Source: Planctomycetaceae bacterium (lineage in GTDB: Bacteria > Planctomycetota > Planctomycetia > Pirellulales > Pirellulaceae). From it: a stretch of 45,432 nucleotides of DNA. Both the position numbers and the translations under genes were made by a program. Location: assembly GCA_002723275.1 (NCBI GenBank), contig PBNZ01000014.1, positions 158,292-203,723 on the forward strand, in the 5' to 3' direction. The notes under the pieces were generated by a model. That model did not search any database. It was not told the origin of the DNA and worked only from the letters and a program-made list of their open reading frames with translations. Positions 43,449-45,432 of the stretch are shown piece after piece. Positions within the stretch are counted from its first letter, which is position 1. The number at the start of each line of letters is the position of its first letter.

Positions 43449-43465
43449 CCTGTAAACCCGTTCGC

Positions 43466-44935
43466 ATGTTTGAATCTCTCCAACAAGGTCTGCAATCCGC
43501 AATGAAATCATTGCGTGGCAAGGGCAAGCTGACCGAGGGGAATATGCGCGACGGGCTCCAGCTTATCGAGCAATCCCTGCTTGAAGCGGACGTTAGTTTT
43601 GACGTCACCAAGGAGTTCATGGGGCGAGTTTCAGAATCGGCCCTCGGTCAGAAGGTTCTGAATTCTCTCGATCCTTCACAACAGCTCGTTGGGATTGTGA
43701 ACGAAGAGTTGGTGAAATTAATGGGTCCGGTAGATGTGTCCCTGAATTTAAAACAGGGCACCACGGTTCTCATGATGTGCGGACTGCAGGGATCTGGAAA
43801 AACAACGACTTGTGGAAAACTGGCCCGACTGCTGCAGAAGGAAGGCCGCAAGCCGATGCTCGCCGCCGCAGATCTTCAGCGTCCCGCGGCGATCGACCAG
43901 CTGCATGTCCTTGGCGAGCAACTGGGAGTTCCGGTCCATTCACAACGTGGTGAGACCGATCCGGTCAAAGTTTGCCGCGAAGCAGTCAAAGCCGCCAAGG
44001 CTTCCGACGTCGACGTCTTGATCTTGGACACAGCGGGTCGCTTGGCCATCGATCAAGAACTGATGGATCAGTTGACCCGGATCGATCGTCAGGTGGGTCC
44101 CGACCAGGCATTGCTGGTCGTCGACGGCATGACAGGTCAGGATGCGGTGAACAGTGCCCGTGCCTTCAATGAGGCATTGGAACTGGACGGCGTGATCCTC
44201 ACGAAACTCGACGGTGATGCACGTGGTGGTGCGGTGCTTTCCGTGAAGCATGTCACCGGCGTACCGATTAAATTCATCGGTACAGGAGAACAGCTTGAGT
44301 CGCTTGAGCCATTCCGTCCAGAAGGTATGGCAGGCCGAATCCTCGGCATGGGCGACGTGGTCGAAATGGTGCGAACGGCGCAACAAGAATTCGACCAGGA
44401 CCAGATGGCGCAAACGGAGGAACGTTTGCGTAAGGGTGAGTTCACGTTGGAGGATTTCCGCCAGCAGTTATCTCAACTCGCCCGACCTGGCCTCATGCAA
44501 AAGCTGGTAACTCTGATGCCTGGCATGGGTGAGCTTGGCAAGATGATGGGTGACATGGACACCCAGGAAGACATGAAACGACTATTCGGCATCATTGATT
44601 CGATGACGCCGGATGAACGGCGCAATCCGAAGGTGATCGACAGCAGTCGACGTCGACGAATTGCTGCTGGGTCAGGTGTTCAACACCAAGAAGTCAACGA
44701 GTTGATCAAGCAATTCGATGGCATGGCTTCGATCATGAAGAACATGTCCGGCAAGGGCATGGGTGATCGCATGAAGATGGTGCGAGAGCTGCAACAAGGC
44801 GGAATGATGTCTCCAGCTGGCCGGCTCTCCAAGCAAAAAAAAACGACTGGCAAACGGCTCACCAACAAAGAGCGAGCCAAATTACGTCAGCAACGCGAGA
44901 AAGAATTACGGCGCCGCAAGCGGCGTAGTAAATAA
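43466..44935 (+). CDS. ffh: signal recognition particle GTPase Ffh
   Basis: 489 residues from the ATG at 43466, giving the family N-terminus [20 protein letters not shown]; an open GTG at 43424 adds 14 unlikely residues. The N domain (~1-90) is followed by the GTPase: P-loop [33 protein letters not shown] and [13 protein letters not shown]. The methionine-rich M domain (~300-440) contains [16 protein letters not shown] and binds signal peptides and 4.5S RNA. A longer-than-usual basic tail ([20 protein letters not shown]... RRRKRRSK) closes it. Ffh delivers nascent membrane proteins to FtsY and SecYEG. It is co-transcribed with rpsP 50 bases downstream. Confidence 0.97.
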   Translation: MFESLQQGLQSAMKSLRGKGKLTEGNMRDGLQLIEQSLLEADVSFDVTKEFMGRVSESALGQKVLNSLDPSQQLVGIVNEELVKLMGPVDVSLNLKQGTTVLMMCGLQGSGKTTTCGKLARLLQKEGRKPMLAAADLQRPAAIDQLHVLGEQLGVPVHSQRGETDPVKVCREAVKAAKASDVDVLILDTAGRLAIDQELMDQLTRIDRQVGPDQALLVVDGMTGQDAVNSARAFNEALELDGVILTKLDGDARGGAVLSVKHVTGVPIKFIGTGEQLESLEPFRPEGMAGRILGMGDVVEMVRTAQQEFDQDQMAQTEERLRKGEFTLEDFRQQLSQLARPGLMQKLVTLMPGMGELGKMMGDMDTQEDMKRLFGIIDSMTPDERRNPKVIDSSRRRRIAAGSGVQHQEVNELIKQFDGMASIMKNMSGKGMGDRMKMVRELQQGGMMSPAGRLSKQKKTTGKRLTNKERAKLRQQREKELRRRKRRSK

Positions 44936-44985
44936 ATCAGGTTTTTACATAGCAGGTTAATTGCGAGGATTCAGGAGAAACTCAA

Positions 44986-45432
44986 GTGTCTGTACGTATT
45001 CGACTCAAACGCATGGGCCGCACCCATCGCCCCTTTTACCGAGTGTGCGCGATGGATAAACGAGCCCCTCGAAATGGTCGCGTCATCGAAGAGCTCGGCT
45101 ATTACGATCCGATGGTTAAGGAAACCGACGCGCGAGCGATCTTGCAACAAGAGCGGATCGATTATTGGCTGGGCGTTGGAGCTCAACCGTCCGATAAGGT
45201 CGCGGTTTTGATCAAAAAATATGGCACCAACGGAACGCACTTGGAAGAACAGCGTGCTGCTTTGGATCGCCTGAAGATTAAACCTGTCGCCCCCACACCG
45301 GTCGCTGTCCCGCTGCCGAGCGAAGAAACGCCGGCCGCCGAAGAGGCACCCGCCGCCGAAGCAGCCGCTGAAGAGGCACCCGCCGCCGAAGCAGCCGCTG
45401 AAGAGGCACCCGCCGCCGAAGCAGCCGCTGAA
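44986..45432 (+). CDS. rpsP: 30S ribosomal protein S16, 3' end outside window
   Basis: The GTG at 44986 has AGGAGA at 44973-44978, 7 bases upstream. The first ~80 residues are a canonical S16: SVRIRLKRMGRTHRPFYRV, ELGYYDP, RIDYWLGVGAQPSDKVAVL. S16 assembles early into the 5' domain of the 30S subunit. Instead of stopping near residue 90, the frame continues through a Pro/Ala/Glu-rich extension and three identical ten-residue repeats (EEAPAAEAAA), and is still open at the window end (149 codons seen). Such acidic tails are known in some S16 proteins, notably of Bacteroidota. The genes that usually follow, rimM, trmD and rplS, would lie beyond the window. Confidence 0.95.
   Translation, partial: MSVRIRLKRMGRTHRPFYRVCAMDKRAPRNGRVIEELGYYDPMVKETDARAILQQERIDYWLGVGAQPSDKVAVLIKKYGTNGTHLEEQRAALDRLKIKPVAPTPVAVPLPSEETPAAEEAPAAEAAAEEAPAAEAAAEEAPAAEAAAE
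45340..45429 (+). repeat. three perfect 30-bp tandem repeats in the rpsP tail
   Basis: Units at 45340-45369, 45370-45399 and 45400-45429 are identical and in frame, each encoding EEAPAAEAAA; a fourth begins with GAA at 45430. The true copy number is cut off by the window edge. Confidence 0.95.

Noticed and set aside
43420-43460. Possible SRP (4.5S) RNA next to ffh
   Set aside because: The hairpin lacks the conserved GGAA and AGCAG apical features, and is too short.

Overview
The window looks like a chromosomal stretch from a planctomycete, most likely of the Pirellulales type; this is inferred from gene content, not from a database match. Pointers are: a 2219-residue surface protein with the planctomycete N-terminal LEPR motif, lamin-tail domains, a CotH-type kinase domain and dockerin-like repeats; Gfo/Idh/MocA, DUF1573, CehA-type PHP and YVTN/dihaem cytochrome proteins of planctomycete flavour; and mid-range GC with frequent strand switches and short operons. 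I see no phage genes, transposases, CRISPR arrays, or rRNA genes.

Layout. 1-7.1 kb: the 3' end of a dihaem cytochrome c protein, a tRNA-Ser(GCU) on the minus strand, a secreted M28 peptidase with two PDZ domains, ApbE, a Tat-exported Gfo/Idh/MocA oxidoreductase followed by a strong intrinsic terminator, an unknown protein, and an M50 membrane protease. 7.1-9.0 kb: a NUDIX hydrolase and an M29 aminopeptidase. 9.0-15.7 kb: the most interesting block. On the minus strand run murQ, then a BadF-type amino-sugar kinase, then a degenerate RmlD-like reductase. Divergent from them is a gene that fuses an AmiE-like serine hydrolase to a NamZ-like exo-N-acetylmuramidase, followed by a DUF1444 protein. 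Together they read as a MurNAc/peptidoglycan salvage cassette: the exported fusion would trim muropeptides and release MurNAc, the kinase would phosphorylate it, and MurQ would convert MurNAc-6P to GlcNAc-6P and lactate.

15.9-18.2 kb: a DJ-1/PfpI protein coupled to an OleC-like adenylate-forming enzyme. 18.3-25.0 kb: the giant surface protein, in which a legume-lectin-like domain and a second beta-rich module appear nested inside other domains. 25.3-28.6 kb: DUF493 (YbeD) protein, a COG2232-like ATP-grasp enzyme and a ComM/YifB ATPase. 28.7-32.1 kb: a small secreted protein and a two-gene polysaccharide-export lipoprotein operon. 32.2-35.0 kb: DUF218 protein, tsaB and hemL with overlapping ends. 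35.4-43.3 kb: CehA-like PHP hydrolase, MmgE/PrpD protein, DUF1573 protein and a thioredoxin-NHL protein. 43.4 kb to the end: ffh followed by the start of rpsP, the usual ffh-rpsP order; rpsP has a repetitive Glu/Ala/Pro tail that runs off the window.

Start sites were corrected where a ribosome binding site or the family N-terminus supported it. All functional calls are from reading motifs by eye.
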